Positions 9,899-17,508 of a DNA stretch of 64,000 nt are shown here, piece after piece; position 1 is the first letter of the stretch, and every line of letters begins with the position of its first letter. Location: assembly GCF_000214495.1 (NCBI RefSeq), contig NZ_AFIJ01000004.1, positions 1 to 64,000 of the forward strand. The letters run 5' to 3'. Made by a program: the position numbers and the translations under genes. The notes under the pieces are model-generated. The model did not search any database. It saw only the letters and a list, made by a program, of their open reading frames with translations, and had not been told where the DNA came from. This DNA is from Megasphaera lornae. Lineage in GTDB: Bacteria; Bacillota; Negativicutes; Veillonellales; Megasphaeraceae.

Positions 9899-10222
9899 AT
9901 GTGGAAAAAATTATGGATGCTGCTTGTTTTATTGATCGGTATACCGTCCTATATTTTAGCTGTCGGTGCGGTTACGCCCGACGGCTATTGTCGCGGTATT
10001 TATTTAGCGGGAAAAGTAAAGGTGGTTCCGTATCATGGGGATTTGCGGGTAAAAGTAGTGGGGTCTTTTCCCGATTTGCGAGTACAACGGGTGCGCAGCT
10101 TTCCGCAGCACGTGGGAGAATGGCAATATGTGGAATATGGACAAGATTTTACAATTCAATACGTAGAGGTCTTTCCCGATTTGCGTATTCAATTTGTGCG
10201 GGCTTTTCCCGGCGTCGTGTAG
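9899..10222 (+). CDS. Small exported protein with 11-residue FPDLR repeats, unknown function
   Basis: A 107-aa protein with a clear signal peptide (MWKKLW plus a hydrophobic stretch to about residue 20). The mature part is built from repeats of pattern D-[LF]-x-[VI]-[QK]-x-V-x-x-F-P: copies start at DLRVKVV, DLRVQRV, DFTIQYV and DLRIQFV, with a less regular unit between the second and third. Alternating hydrophobic residues suggest a small beta-structure. ATG 9899 is chosen from AAAGGGGA (9883-9890). It has no visible operon partner. I do not recognise a function. Confidence 0.75.
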   Translation: MWKKLWMLLVLLIGIPSYILAVGAVTPDGYCRGIYLAGKVKVVPYHGDLRVKVVGSFPDLRVQRVRSFPQHVGEWQYVEYGQDFTIQYVEVFPDLRIQFVRAFPGVV

Positions 10223-10257
10223 GCGGTACCGGCGGAAAAAAACGGGAAAAAGCTTTT

Positions 10258-10290
10258 ATGTAAACCGTTTATGTTGATTGGAGTTGACAA
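10258..10290 (+). promoter_or_regulatory. BirA-like biotin operator at bioY
   Basis: ATGTAAACC (10258-10266) and AGTTGACAA (10282-10290), 15 bp apart, resemble the BirA operator half-sites TTGTAAACC and GGTTTACAA (8/9 and 7/9). The right half covers the -35 hexamer. A similar pair precedes bioW. The call is an inference from the match and context. Confidence 0.45.
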
Positions 10291-10312
10291 AGCGCTCCCA
10301 TTTTGTTATACT
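10284..10312 (+). promoter_or_regulatory. bioY promoter
   Basis: TTGACA (10284-10289), 17 bp, TATACT (10307-10312). The same hexamers and spacing occur before bioW (48069) and ompM (55185). Transcription would begin near 10319, giving a leader of about 26 nt. Confidence 0.75.
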
Positions 10313-10344
10313 GCAAACAGTAATGACAGAGGAGGAGAAAATTC

Positions 10345-10884
10345 GTGCAAGATTCAGTGCGTACGCGATCATTAACCGGGATGGCTTTGTTAGTGGCGTT
10401 GAATTGTATTTCCGCTTATATTATCATTCCCTTACCGTTTACAGAGTCGCCGTTGGCATTACAAACGTTGGTAGTGAATCTGGTCGGCTTTTTATTACCG
10501 ACTAAAAAAGCCGGTACGGTTATGGCGGTATATATTTTGTTGGGGCTTATCGGGATACCGGTATTTACCGGCGGAACTGCCGGTTTCGGTAAAATGTTCG
10601 GTCCTACCGGCGGATATATATGGGGATTTTTAGTGGCGGCGGTTTTAATTTCGTATTTTAAAGGGAAGCAGTATCATTTTAAGCGGTATGGAGCGGTCAG
10701 CATCGGCATAGGAATTCCCGTGATTTATATTATGGGAGCGGTACAATTGCAGGCGGTAACTCATATGCCTTGGATACATGTCGTTGCTATCGGCGTATTG
10801 CCGTTTATTCCGCTGGATATTGTAAAATGTCTGGCTGCGGCCGGTATTGCCGGTGCGGTTAAGCGCAGAATGACGGTGTCATAA
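10345..10884 (+). CDS. bioY: Biotin transporter BioY (ECF substrate-binding component)
   Basis: A 179-aa, roughly six-span membrane protein of the BioY family: LPFTESPLALQTLVVNLVGFLL, then a GLIGIPVFTGGTAGFGKMFGPTGGYIWGF-type stretch that forms the family's biotin-binding signature, and a C-terminal FIPLDIVKC segment. It imports biotin, alone or with an ECF energizing module; no ecfA or ecfT gene is in this window. GTG 10345 follows a GAGGAGGAG run (10329-10337). Its promoter carries a BirA-like operator, consistent with repression by biotin. Confidence 0.92.
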   Translation: MQDSVRTRSLTGMALLVALNCISAYIIIPLPFTESPLALQTLVVNLVGFLLPTKKAGTVMAVYILLGLIGIPVFTGGTAGFGKMFGPTGGYIWGFLVAAVLISYFKGKQYHFKRYGAVSIGIGIPVIYIMGAVQLQAVTHMPWIHVVAIGVLPFIPLDIVKCLAAAGIAGAVKRRMTVS

Positions 10885-10897
10885 AACGAAGACGTAT

Positions 10898-10926
10898 TTG
10901 GGGGTACGGTAAAAGTATGGTATAAT
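10898..10926 (+). promoter_or_regulatory. deoD promoter
   Basis: TTGGGG (10898-10903), 17 bp, TATAAT (10921-10926), with an extended -10 TGG. Transcription would begin around 10932-10934, almost at the foot of the hairpin 10936-10959. Confidence 0.6.
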
Positions 10927-10935
10927 ACATACGAA

Positions 10936-10968
10936 GCGGACTTGCTTTCGCAAGTCCGCTGTTTTTTT
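10936..10968 (+). terminator. Terminator-like hairpin between bioY and deoD
   Basis: A perfect 10-bp stem GCGGACTTGC/GCAAGTCCGC with a TTTC loop, followed by TG and seven T residues. It can end bioY transcripts, but it lies downstream of the deoD -10 box, so the deoD mRNA would carry it at its extreme 5' end. Confidence 0.8.
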
Positions 10969-10984
10969 AAAAGGAGGTATCATT

Positions 10985-11692
10985 ATGAGTTTACATATAG
11001 CGGCTTCTGCGGGAGAAATTGCGGAAACCGTATTATTGCCGGGCGATCCTCTGCGTGCCGAGTATATTGCGAAAACATTTTTGAAAGACGCGAAGTGCTA
11101 TACAAAAGTACGCAATATGTTCGGGTATACGGGCACCTATAAAGGAAAAAAGATTTCTGTACAGGGAACGGGTATGGGGATTCCTTCCATTTCTATTTAT
11201 GTCCATGAATTAATTCGGGACTATGGGGCAAAAACACTTATTCGGGTAGGGACTTGCGGCGCCATGCGGAGTGATATTCATTTGCGTGAAGTGATTATTG
11301 CACAGGGCGCGACGACGGATTCGAGTATTATTCAAAATATTTTCGGACCTTCCATTCAATTCGCTCCCTTGGCCGATTTCGAGGTCTTGCGGACGGCTTA
11401 TGAAAAAGCGGTGCAGGAACATATTCCCGTACGAGTGGGAAATGTTATTTCCGTTGATCGGTTTTATGATGAAGAAATAAATAATGAAAAATTGACACAA
11501 TATGGAATTATGGCAGTAGAAATGGAAACGGCGGGTTTATATGTGGCGGCGGCGAAATATGGCGTTTCGGCATTAGGGTTGTTTACGGTCAGTGATCATT
11601 TGCTTACCAAGGAAGCTTGTACGGCGGAAGAACGACAACTTTCTTTCAATGATATGATTCGCATTGCCTTGGAAACGGCCGCAGCGGTATAA
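10985..11692 (+). CDS. deoD: Purine-nucleoside phosphorylase, DeoD type
   Basis: A 235-aa enzyme that phosphorolyses purine (deoxy)nucleosides to free base and (deoxy)ribose-1-phosphate. Motifs of the hexameric NP-I family are present: [12 protein letters not shown] (phosphate site), RVGTCGAM, and MEMETAGLY (ribose site); TVSDH carries the Asp used for 6-oxo/6-amino purines. It has a strong AAAGGAGGT ribosome site. queD begins 14 bp downstream, so purine salvage and deazapurine synthesis appear co-transcribed. Confidence 0.95.
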   Translation: MSLHIAASAGEIAETVLLPGDPLRAEYIAKTFLKDAKCYTKVRNMFGYTGTYKGKKISVQGTGMGIPSISIYVHELIRDYGAKTLIRVGTCGAMRSDIHLREVIIAQGATTDSSIIQNIFGPSIQFAPLADFEVLRTAYEKAVQEHIPVRVGNVISVDRFYDEEINNEKLTQYGIMAVEMETAGLYVAAAKYGVSALGLFTVSDHLLTKEACTAEERQLSFNDMIRIALETAAAV

Positions 11693-11706
11693 GGAGGCCC
11701 CGTTTT

Positions 11707-12036
11707 ATGTATACTGTACGAAAACGACTGGAAATTTCAGCTGCGCACCATTTACAGTTGGACTATGAAAGTAAATGTACGCATTTGCATGGACACAATT
11801 GGATTATTTATGTCACCTGCCAAGCGGAAACCTTGGATAAAAACGGCATGGTCATTGATTTTAAGCAGATTAAAGAATTGGTACATGCCAAGATGGATCA
11901 TCAAGATTTAAATGAGATTTTTTCGTTTAATCCGACGGCAGAAAATATAGCCAAATGGATTTGCGACACGGTTCCTCATTGTGTAAAAGCGGAAGTGCGG
12001 GAAAGTGAGGGAAATGTAGCCGTTTATGAAAAATAA
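11707..12036 (+). CDS. queD: 6-carboxy-5,6,7,8-tetrahydropterin synthase
   Basis: A 109-aa T-fold enzyme converting dihydroneopterin triphosphate to 6-carboxytetrahydropterin, the second step to preQ0. Zinc-binding histidines are seen in SAAHHL and HLHGHNW; the catalytic Cys lies in KCTHLHGH. The C-terminal NPTAENIAKWI and EVRESEG match the family's glutamate site. It overlaps queE by 11 bp. Confidence 0.93.
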   Translation: MYTVRKRLEISAAHHLQLDYESKCTHLHGHNWIIYVTCQAETLDKNGMVIDFKQIKELVHAKMDHQDLNEIFSFNPTAENIAKWICDTVPHCVKAEVRESEGNVAVYEK

Positions 12037-12658
12037 GTTGTATGTGAATGAACTATTCAACAGTATTGACGGAGAAGGTCGGCGAGCCGGTGAGCTCGCC
12101 TCTTTTATTCGGTTATGCGGATGTAATTTACGGTGCTCGTATTGTGATACAACCTATGCTTTTACCGAGGGAACTCCGATGGCGGTCGAGGAGATCCTGT
12201 CGCAGCTTCGGTACAGGAATATTACGCTTACCGGCGGCGAACCGTTGTTACAGGATGTTCATCTGTTGTTGCAACGATTACAGGACAGGGATGTGAATAT
12301 AGAAACAAATGGCAGTGTTTCTATCAGACCTTATTTATCTTATTCTCATGTTTGGTTTACGGTGGATTATAAAAGTATTTCTTCAGGCATGACAACGGCT
12401 ATGAAAGAAGAAAATTTTCAACTTTTACGACCGCAAGATGTGTTGAAATTTGTCGTCGGCACACACGCGGATTTAGAACAGGCCCGAAAAATATGCGCGT
12501 ATTTTAACCCTTCCTGCCCCATATACATCAGCGCCGTATTTGCGGCTATAGAGCCGAAAGAAATTGTGGCGTATATGGAAGCGTACCGATTGATGAATTG
12601 GCGACTGCAGTTGCAGTTGCATAAATATATTTGGCCGCCGACGGCACGGGGCGTATAA
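12026..12658 (+). CDS. queE: 7-carboxy-7-deazaguanine synthase (radical SAM)
   Basis: A 210-aa radical-SAM enzyme that contracts the pterin ring to 7-carboxy-7-deazaguanine. The N-terminal FNSIDGEGRRAGELASFIRL is followed by the cluster motif CNLRCSYCDTTYAF, here the CxxxCxxC type, and the GGEPLLQ motif. Its start overlaps queD. queC and queF are not in this window, so the preQ1 pathway is completed elsewhere or from import. Confidence 0.93.
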   Translation: MKNKLYVNELFNSIDGEGRRAGELASFIRLCGCNLRCSYCDTTYAFTEGTPMAVEEILSQLRYRNITLTGGEPLLQDVHLLLQRLQDRDVNIETNGSVSIRPYLSYSHVWFTVDYKSISSGMTTAMKEENFQLLRPQDVLKFVVGTHADLEQARKICAYFNPSCPIYISAVFAAIEPKEIVAYMEAYRLMNWRLQLQLHKYIWPPTARGV

Positions 12659-12678
12659 CCGGTGAACGAAACAGGTCC

Positions 12679-12728
12679 GGGACGGGGCGAGCATCGGCAG
12701 GCTTCACGCTGCGTCCTTGCTTTTTTTT
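12679..12728 (+). terminator. Probable terminator after queE
   Basis: A GGACG/CGTCC outer pairing encloses a small GCAG/CTGC hairpin and is followed by TTGC and eight T residues. The stem is imperfect, so confidence is moderate. The next promoter starts right after the T tract. Confidence 0.45.
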
Positions 12729-12729
12729 A

Positions 12730-12758
12730 TTGACAATTCATATCGATGTATTCATAAT
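12730..12758 (+). promoter_or_regulatory. Promoter for the split-barrel protein and AraC regulator
   Basis: TTGACA (12730-12735), 17 bp, CATAAT (12753-12758), directly after the queE terminator and 46 bp before the next start codon. Confidence 0.7.
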
Positions 12759-12803
12759 AAAACTACAGTAGTAGTAAGAATCTATGGGAAAAGAGGGAGT
12801 AAT

Positions 12804-13637
12804 ATGGCTAATACACTATTTATGTATGAAGGAGAACACGCACAGCGTGTAGCTTGCATGATGAGTAGTATTGTTTGCATGGGGCGCTATGTGAAAATTG
12901 GCTCGAATATTGCTATGACACCGTATGCAAGACTGGTTTTGGTAATAGAAGAAAGCGATTTGGCGAATCCGGGATTGTTGACGTTACCGGAAAAACATCC
13001 GCAATGGCTGGGGTTGGTTTTGGTAGGCGAAACCCCGGAAAAAATGATGAATATTCCTGATTTGGGAGAATTTTCGTTTACCGCTTTTGTGGATCGTAAG
13101 GTATTGGATCAAGATGCTATTGTGGCGGGAGAAGGATTGGCACGGGCTGTTCGGACAAAACATACGAATGATCCGGAGGTGTTAAAAGCGATAGAAGACT
13201 TTTTGCATCACCATAATACGGGAGCCTTGGCAACCGGATGGGGAGAAGCGGTACATTCCACGCCGATTGAATATATTTATCATCAGGGAAAACTATATAT
13301 TTTCAGTGAAGGCGGCAGAAAATTCGCCTATTTATATCGCAATCGCCATGTCAGTATGTCTATTTTTGATCCGTTTACAGGGTTTAAAACAATTGCCGGG
13401 TTGCAATTGGACGGTACGGTTCGCTTTATTGAACCCGGTGATGCGGAATACGACGGGATTGCGGCGGCCCGGGGGATAGCCAAAGAACGGTTGGATAAAA
13501 TGGCGGTTATGTTGCATGTTATTGAAATTACACCGCATAAAGCGCATTTCTTGTGGGGGGAATTCGGAAAGCGGGGAAAGGCGCCTACACAAGTGTATAC
13601 GTTCCCCGGTTCTCCGCGCGAGCAGGACGGAGAGTAA
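12804..13637 (+). CDS. Pyridoxamine 5'-phosphate oxidase-like flavin-binding split-barrel protein
   Basis: A 277-aa protein. Residues about 120-277 resemble the FMN-binding split barrel of PNPOx-like proteins (TGALATGWGEAVHSTPIEYIY, then KLYIFSEGGRKFAYLYRNRHVS, GLQLDGTVRFIEPGD). The N-terminal 110 residues form a separate alpha/beta domain that I cannot assign. ATG 12804 follows GAGGGAG. A true PNPOx role is unlikely because of the extra domain; heme- or flavin-linked reductase functions are known among relatives. It is followed 3 bp later by an AraC regulator. Confidence 0.7.
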   Translation: MANTLFMYEGEHAQRVACMMSSIVCMGRYVKIGSNIAMTPYARLVLVIEESDLANPGLLTLPEKHPQWLGLVLVGETPEKMMNIPDLGEFSFTAFVDRKVLDQDAIVAGEGLARAVRTKHTNDPEVLKAIEDFLHHHNTGALATGWGEAVHSTPIEYIYHQGKLYIFSEGGRKFAYLYRNRHVSMSIFDPFTGFKTIAGLQLDGTVRFIEPGDAEYDGIAAARGIAKERLDKMAVMLHVIEITPHKAHFLWGEFGKRGKAPTQVYTFPGSPREQDGE

Positions 13638-13640
13638 TAC

Positions 13641-14648
13641 ATGGCGGCAAAAAAAGACGGAATCAAAAGGTCTTATAAAGAAGGCAGGAAACATAAGGAA
13701 ACCATGAAGGGCATGAATGACATGCGCTTGATTGAAGAAACGAAAGAGCGTACTGTTGTTTCTTTTGAAAATGAAGAAGGAAAAGTTATTTTGACTCGTT
13801 GCCCCATATTTCCGGGGGTGGATATTCTTTATATAGATGCGCATATTGAGTGCTTTTCTTTTTGTGCACCGCCGGTGCCGCATGTGTTTGCTATTAATCA
13901 TTGCGAAGAAGGACGGGTGGAATGCCAATTTAATAATGGCGAATACTTGTATATGGGACATGGAGATATGTCCATCAGTTGGCGAGACCACCATGAATAT
14001 TGTCATACCGCCTTTTTTCCTTCCGCTTTTTATCGCGGGCTGTCCATGAAGATTTCCGTACCGCAGGCGGAACCTTGTATTCGACAATTATTGGGAGAGC
14101 CGCAGTTTGATTTGGGGGCGTTGTGTAACCGGTTTTGTAAGAATGCCGCTTTTGGAATGATTATGGAAGCGACCCCGAATATGGAACATTTATTTTACGA
14201 ATTGTATCATGTGCCCGAGTCGATTCACCTTCGCTATTCCCGCTTGAAAGTATTGGAAGTACTGTTGTTTTTGGGAACGTTGGATACGGAGTTTGAAGAG
14301 AAACGAATTTATTTGACCAAAAGTCAGGTGGATATTGTGAAAGCGGTACATAACAGTTTGACGGAGAATATGCAGCAGCATGTAACTATTGATGATTTGG
14401 CAAAAAAATACGGCATTGCCCCGACTACTTTGAAACGTTGTTTTAAAAGTGTGTATGGCAGTACTATCGGACAATATATTAAAGATTTTCGCATTGCTAT
14501 AGCCAAGCGATTATTGGAAACTACGGATGCGAGTATTTTGGCTATTGCCAATCAGGTGGGATATGAAAACAGCAGTAAATTCTCTGTCGCTTTTAAAAAA
14601 GTAACCGGCGCCTTGCCTAAAGATTATAGAAAAAATTTTCAGCAATAG
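13641..14648 (+). CDS. AraC family transcriptional regulator
   Basis: A 335-aa regulator. The C-terminal ~100 residues contain two helix-turn-helix units typical of AraC/XylS (DDLAKKYGIAPTTLKRCFKS and ILAIANQVGYENSSKFSVAF, then KVTGALPKDYRK). The N-terminal 200 residues are probably a sensor domain with several Cys and His. ATG 13641 has GGAG 8 nt upstream; ATG 13704 is an alternative that drops a basic leader of 21 residues. It is likely co-transcribed with the split-barrel gene; its target is unknown. Confidence 0.88.
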   Translation: MAAKKDGIKRSYKEGRKHKETMKGMNDMRLIEETKERTVVSFENEEGKVILTRCPIFPGVDILYIDAHIECFSFCAPPVPHVFAINHCEEGRVECQFNNGEYLYMGHGDMSISWRDHHEYCHTAFFPSAFYRGLSMKISVPQAEPCIRQLLGEPQFDLGALCNRFCKNAAFGMIMEATPNMEHLFYELYHVPESIHLRYSRLKVLEVLLFLGTLDTEFEEKRIYLTKSQVDIVKAVHNSLTENMQQHVTIDDLAKKYGIAPTTLKRCFKSVYGSTIGQYIKDFRIAIAKRLLETTDASILAIANQVGYENSSKFSVAFKKVTGALPKDYRKNFQQ

Positions 14649-14674
14649 CGGCGGAAAGATACGCGTCGTATACT

Positions 14675-14720
14675 AACAAAGAGTGTGCCTTTTGTGTCGG
14701 CAAAGGGCACACTCTTTGTT
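14675..14720. terminator. Bidirectional terminator between convergent genes
   Basis: A perfect 15-bp inverted repeat, AACAAAGAGTGTGCC (14675-14689) and its complement (14706-14720), lies between the AraC gene (+) and the HAD gene (-). It overlaps the last base of the HAD stop codon. T-rich arms allow use from both strands. Confidence 0.75.
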
Positions 14721-15544
14721 CAGCGGGAGAGAATAAATCGTTCTATTGCTTCTCCTACGGCGCCTTCGTTATTGTCGGCGTCCGTAATAACCTTGCAATA
14801 AGGGCGGATTTTCGGATTCAGATTATGTACGCCGATTCCGAGTCCCGCCGCTTGCAACATTTCTATGTCATTAATATTATCTCCTATAGCCAGGGTCTGC
14901 GCGGCATCAATTCCCAAGAGCGTCGCCAGACGCAATAAGCCGGTTCCTTTATTTTCATGTGCCGGCAAAAATTCCAAGTAGCGATTACTGGAAAAAGTAA
15001 TATCTATGCCGTGTAAGAGAGGCTTCATTTCTTCGTAAATATGTTGGAGTACATGCGGATCGGTATGGGTAATAATCAGTTTGGCAATTTCTTCATGGTG
15101 CCGAAGAAAGGCTAAGTCGGCGGCGTCGGTGATTATGTACGACATGCGACCGTGGAGAAACGCTTTTTCGTCCGGCGTAAGTCCGCGCAAGTATACATGT
15201 TCACGCGTATAAATGTGTTGACATAAATTATATTTTATGGCGAATTGATACAGTGTATCGGCGAGCGCGAAGGGAAGCGGCCGCCAATATAGAGAGCGAC
15301 AGTTTCGATTTTCCGTAATACAGGAGCCGTTGAAAGAGATGACATATTGGTCGGCACAGTTATATAAATCCAAGATTTTCAATATTTTTTCGATAGAACG
15401 AAAGCCCCGTCCCGTACAGGGAACAAAATAGACGCCGCGGGCAGTCGCTTCTTTAATGGCGGTAATATTGCGTTGGCAAATAGAGGCATCCGTATTCAGA
15501 AGGGTTTCATCCATATCGCAAGCAATGAGTTTATATTGTTTCAT
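14720..15544 (-). CDS. Cof-type HAD-superfamily phosphatase
   Basis: A 274-aa HAD hydrolase. Motif I is DMDETLL near residue 10 (DxDxT), and motif IV is GDNINDIEML (GDxxxD) in the C-terminal third, with a C2 cap between; this is the Cof/YwpJ layout. Such enzymes dephosphorylate sugar phosphates or flavin/pyridoxal phosphates with broad specificity. The ATG at 15544 has AAAGGA upstream; a longer frame exists without a ribosome site. It is divergent from the phosphohexomutase gene, sharing a 74-bp promoter region. Confidence 0.88.
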   Translation of the reverse strand: MKQYKLIACDMDETLLNTDASICQRNITAIKEATARGVYFVPCTGRGFRSIEKILKILDLYNCADQYVISFNGSCITENRNCRSLYWRPLPFALADTLYQFAIKYNLCQHIYTREHVYLRGLTPDEKAFLHGRMSYIITDAADLAFLRHHEEIAKLIITHTDPHVLQHIYEEMKPLLHGIDITFSSNRYLEFLPAHENKGTGLLRLATLLGIDAAQTLAIGDNINDIEMLQAAGLGIGVHNLNPKIRPYCKVITDADNNEGAVGEAIERFILSR

Positions 15545-15618
15545 GAAGACCGGTCCTTTCTTGTGTTTTCGGATAATTTCCAGTACTATAGATAGTATAG
15601 CGTATATAGGAGGCGAAC

Positions 15619-17127
15619 ATGAGTTATACATATGAATTTTTAAAATTACAAAACGGCAGTGATATTCGCGGGGTTGCCGTGGCGGGCGTACCTTCGGAAG
15701 AAGTTACCTTAACGCCGGCAGCGGTAGAAAAAATAGGCGCCGCGTTTGTTCGTTTTTTGCGGTCGCACCGTTGCGAAGAAAAAAAATCGTTGCGCATTGC
15801 TGTCGGACATGATTCCCGTATATCGGCAAATGTTTTGGAAAAAGCCGTAGTACAAGGATTGTGCGCACAGGATGCGACCGTGTTTTTGTGCGGCCTGGCT
15901 TCGACGCCGGCTATGTTTATGAGTACGGTTTTTGAAGATATGAAAATGGATGGCGCTATTATGATTACGGCCAGTCATTTACCTTATAATCGCAACGGGT
16001 TGAAATTTTTTACGCGACAAGGCGGATTGGAAAAAGAAGAGATTAAAGAAATTTTGCGGGCCGCCGCCCGGTCGGAGCGCATAGAAAAAAAGACCGACAG
16101 CCGGGTTTACCCGCTGGCTTTGATGCCCGCATATGCCGCGTATTTACGTAAAAAAATAGCGACCGGACTGGGGTGTTCCGAAGCCGACCGGCCTTTGCAA
16201 CATATGCATATTGTCGTGGATGCCGGGAACGGCGCGGGAGGATTTTTTGCCGAACAAGTATTGGCACCTTTAGGCGCCGATATAGAAGGAAGCCGTTTCT
16301 TGGAACCGGACGGCATGTTTCCGAATCATGTGCCCAATCCGGAAGCGAAAGCAGCTATGGCCGCTATTCAACAGGCGGTTCGGGACAGTCATGCGGATTT
16401 GGGACTGATTTTTGATACCGATGTGGATCGCATGAGTGCCGTATTACATGACGGGGAACCCATTAATCGAAATAAGTTAATTGCCATGATGGCCGCAATT
16501 TTGGCACCGCAATATGCGGGCAGTACTATTGTAACAGATTCTGTTACATCTGACGAATTGACCGCCTTTTTGGAAGACACGCTGCATTTGGTACATCATC
16601 GGTATAGGCGGGGGTATAAAAATGTCATTAATGAATGCATTCGCCTAAATGATGCGGGAACGGTATCTCCCTTGGCTATAGAGACCTCGGGGCACGGAGC
16701 TTTAAAAGAAAATTATTATTTGGATGACGGCGCGTATTTAGCTGTCAAATTGATTGTCGCCGTTACAGCGGCCAAAGAAGCGGGCAAGGATTCGGCGCAC
16801 TATATTGCCGCCTTGAAAGAACCGTTGGAAAGTTGTGAATATCGCTTAGCTATCAGGGAAACGGATGATGCCCCGGGGTACGGTAAATTGGTATTGGCCG
16901 TATTGAAACAGCGGGCGGAAGAAATCGGGATTCATGCGGCTGAACCTTCTTATGAAGGGGTACGACTGCTGTTTGACCATGGATGGGCTTTATTACGAAT
17001 GTCTTTACATGATCCGCAGATGCCGTTGAATTTGGAAAGTCGAAAAGTCGGCGGCTGCCGGGAAATGGGGAAAATTATAAAATCGTTACTGAAAGGGTTT
17101 GCGTATTTAGATGTAAGCGAATTATAG
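15619..17127 (+). CDS. Phosphohexomutase (phosphomannomutase/phosphoglucomutase)
   Basis: A 502-aa alpha-D-phosphohexomutase. The phosphoserine loop is TASHLPYNRNG (about residues 116-126), the metal loop DTDVDRMS (about 264-271), and the sugar-binding loop ETSGHGA (about 354-360). A C-terminal TBP-like domain follows. It interconverts 1- and 6-phosphates of glucose or mannose for envelope sugar synthesis. The start follows ATAGGAGGC. The divergent HAD phosphatase might act in the same sugar-phosphate pool (inference). Confidence 0.9.
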   Translation: MSYTYEFLKLQNGSDIRGVAVAGVPSEEVTLTPAAVEKIGAAFVRFLRSHRCEEKKSLRIAVGHDSRISANVLEKAVVQGLCAQDATVFLCGLASTPAMFMSTVFEDMKMDGAIMITASHLPYNRNGLKFFTRQGGLEKEEIKEILRAAARSERIEKKTDSRVYPLALMPAYAAYLRKKIATGLGCSEADRPLQHMHIVVDAGNGAGGFFAEQVLAPLGADIEGSRFLEPDGMFPNHVPNPEAKAAMAAIQQAVRDSHADLGLIFDTDVDRMSAVLHDGEPINRNKLIAMMAAILAPQYAGSTIVTDSVTSDELTAFLEDTLHLVHHRYRRGYKNVINECIRLNDAGTVSPLAIETSGHGALKENYYLDDGAYLAVKLIVAVTAAKEAGKDSAHYIAALKEPLESCEYRLAIRETDDAPGYGKLVLAVLKQRAEEIGIHAAEPSYEGVRLLFDHGWALLRMSLHDPQMPLNLESRKVGGCREMGKIIKSLLKGFAYLDVSEL

Positions 17128-17142
17128 AACGTTGGGTAAAGG

Positions 17143-17175
17143 GGTGTCGTATTAGGTACGGCACCTTGTTTTTTC
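17143..17175 (+). terminator. Terminator after phosphohexomutase
   Basis: A 9-bp stem GGTGTCGTA (17143-17151) / TACGGCACC (17157-17165), with one G-U pair and a TTAGG loop, is followed by a T-rich tract. Confidence 0.75.
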
Positions 17176-17381
17176 ATTTTTTAACGGTAAATAAGAGGGA
17201 CTGCGGAAGAAAGCGGATGGGGGAGCGGAAATTTTATTTAAGTTTCCTAAGAAAGGGCGCTTGTGAAATATAAAACAAACGAAAAAGAGTATCAATGTTA
17301 AAATGAATAGGGAATAAATTTGAAATTTGCCATATATAACACGCCGGTTAGGGGACATTCGGGAAAAGATATTGAAAAAAT
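17176..17381. other. Non-coding spacer between two terminators
   Basis: About 200 bases between the phosphohexomutase terminator and the lysR-side terminator. I see no ORF with a ribosome site, promoter or repeat in it. Confidence 0.5.
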
Positions 17382-17407
17382 AAAAAAGCCGTTTAAACGG
17401 CTTTTTT
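17382..17407. terminator. Palindromic terminator, lysR side
   Basis: A 26-bp perfect palindrome: six A, GCCGTTTAAACGGC, six T. It reads as an intrinsic terminator on both strands; on the - strand it would end the LysR gene. Confidence 0.75.
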
Positions 17408-17442
17408 GAGAGATTCGGTGAGAGGAAGTTTGCGAAAGATAT

Positions 17443-17487
17443 ATCGCCCGTATGCGTGCACTTCAACAAGCGACGTATACGGGCGAT
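17443..17487. repeat. Inverted repeat downstream of lysR
   Basis: ATCGCCCGTAT (17443-17453) and its exact complement (17477-17487) flank a 23-nt loop; after one mismatch, CGT/ACG extends the pairing. No T tract follows, so it is a weak terminator candidate or an mRNA 3'-end structure. Confidence 0.6.
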
Positions 17488-17508
17488 GTCAGTGTAGTAC
17501 GGCGCGGT

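Noticed and set aside
10303..10328. BirA site formed by TTGTTATAC and GTAATGACA at bioY
   Set aside because: The spacer is only 8 bases and the halves match each other poorly; the pair at 10258-10290 is better.
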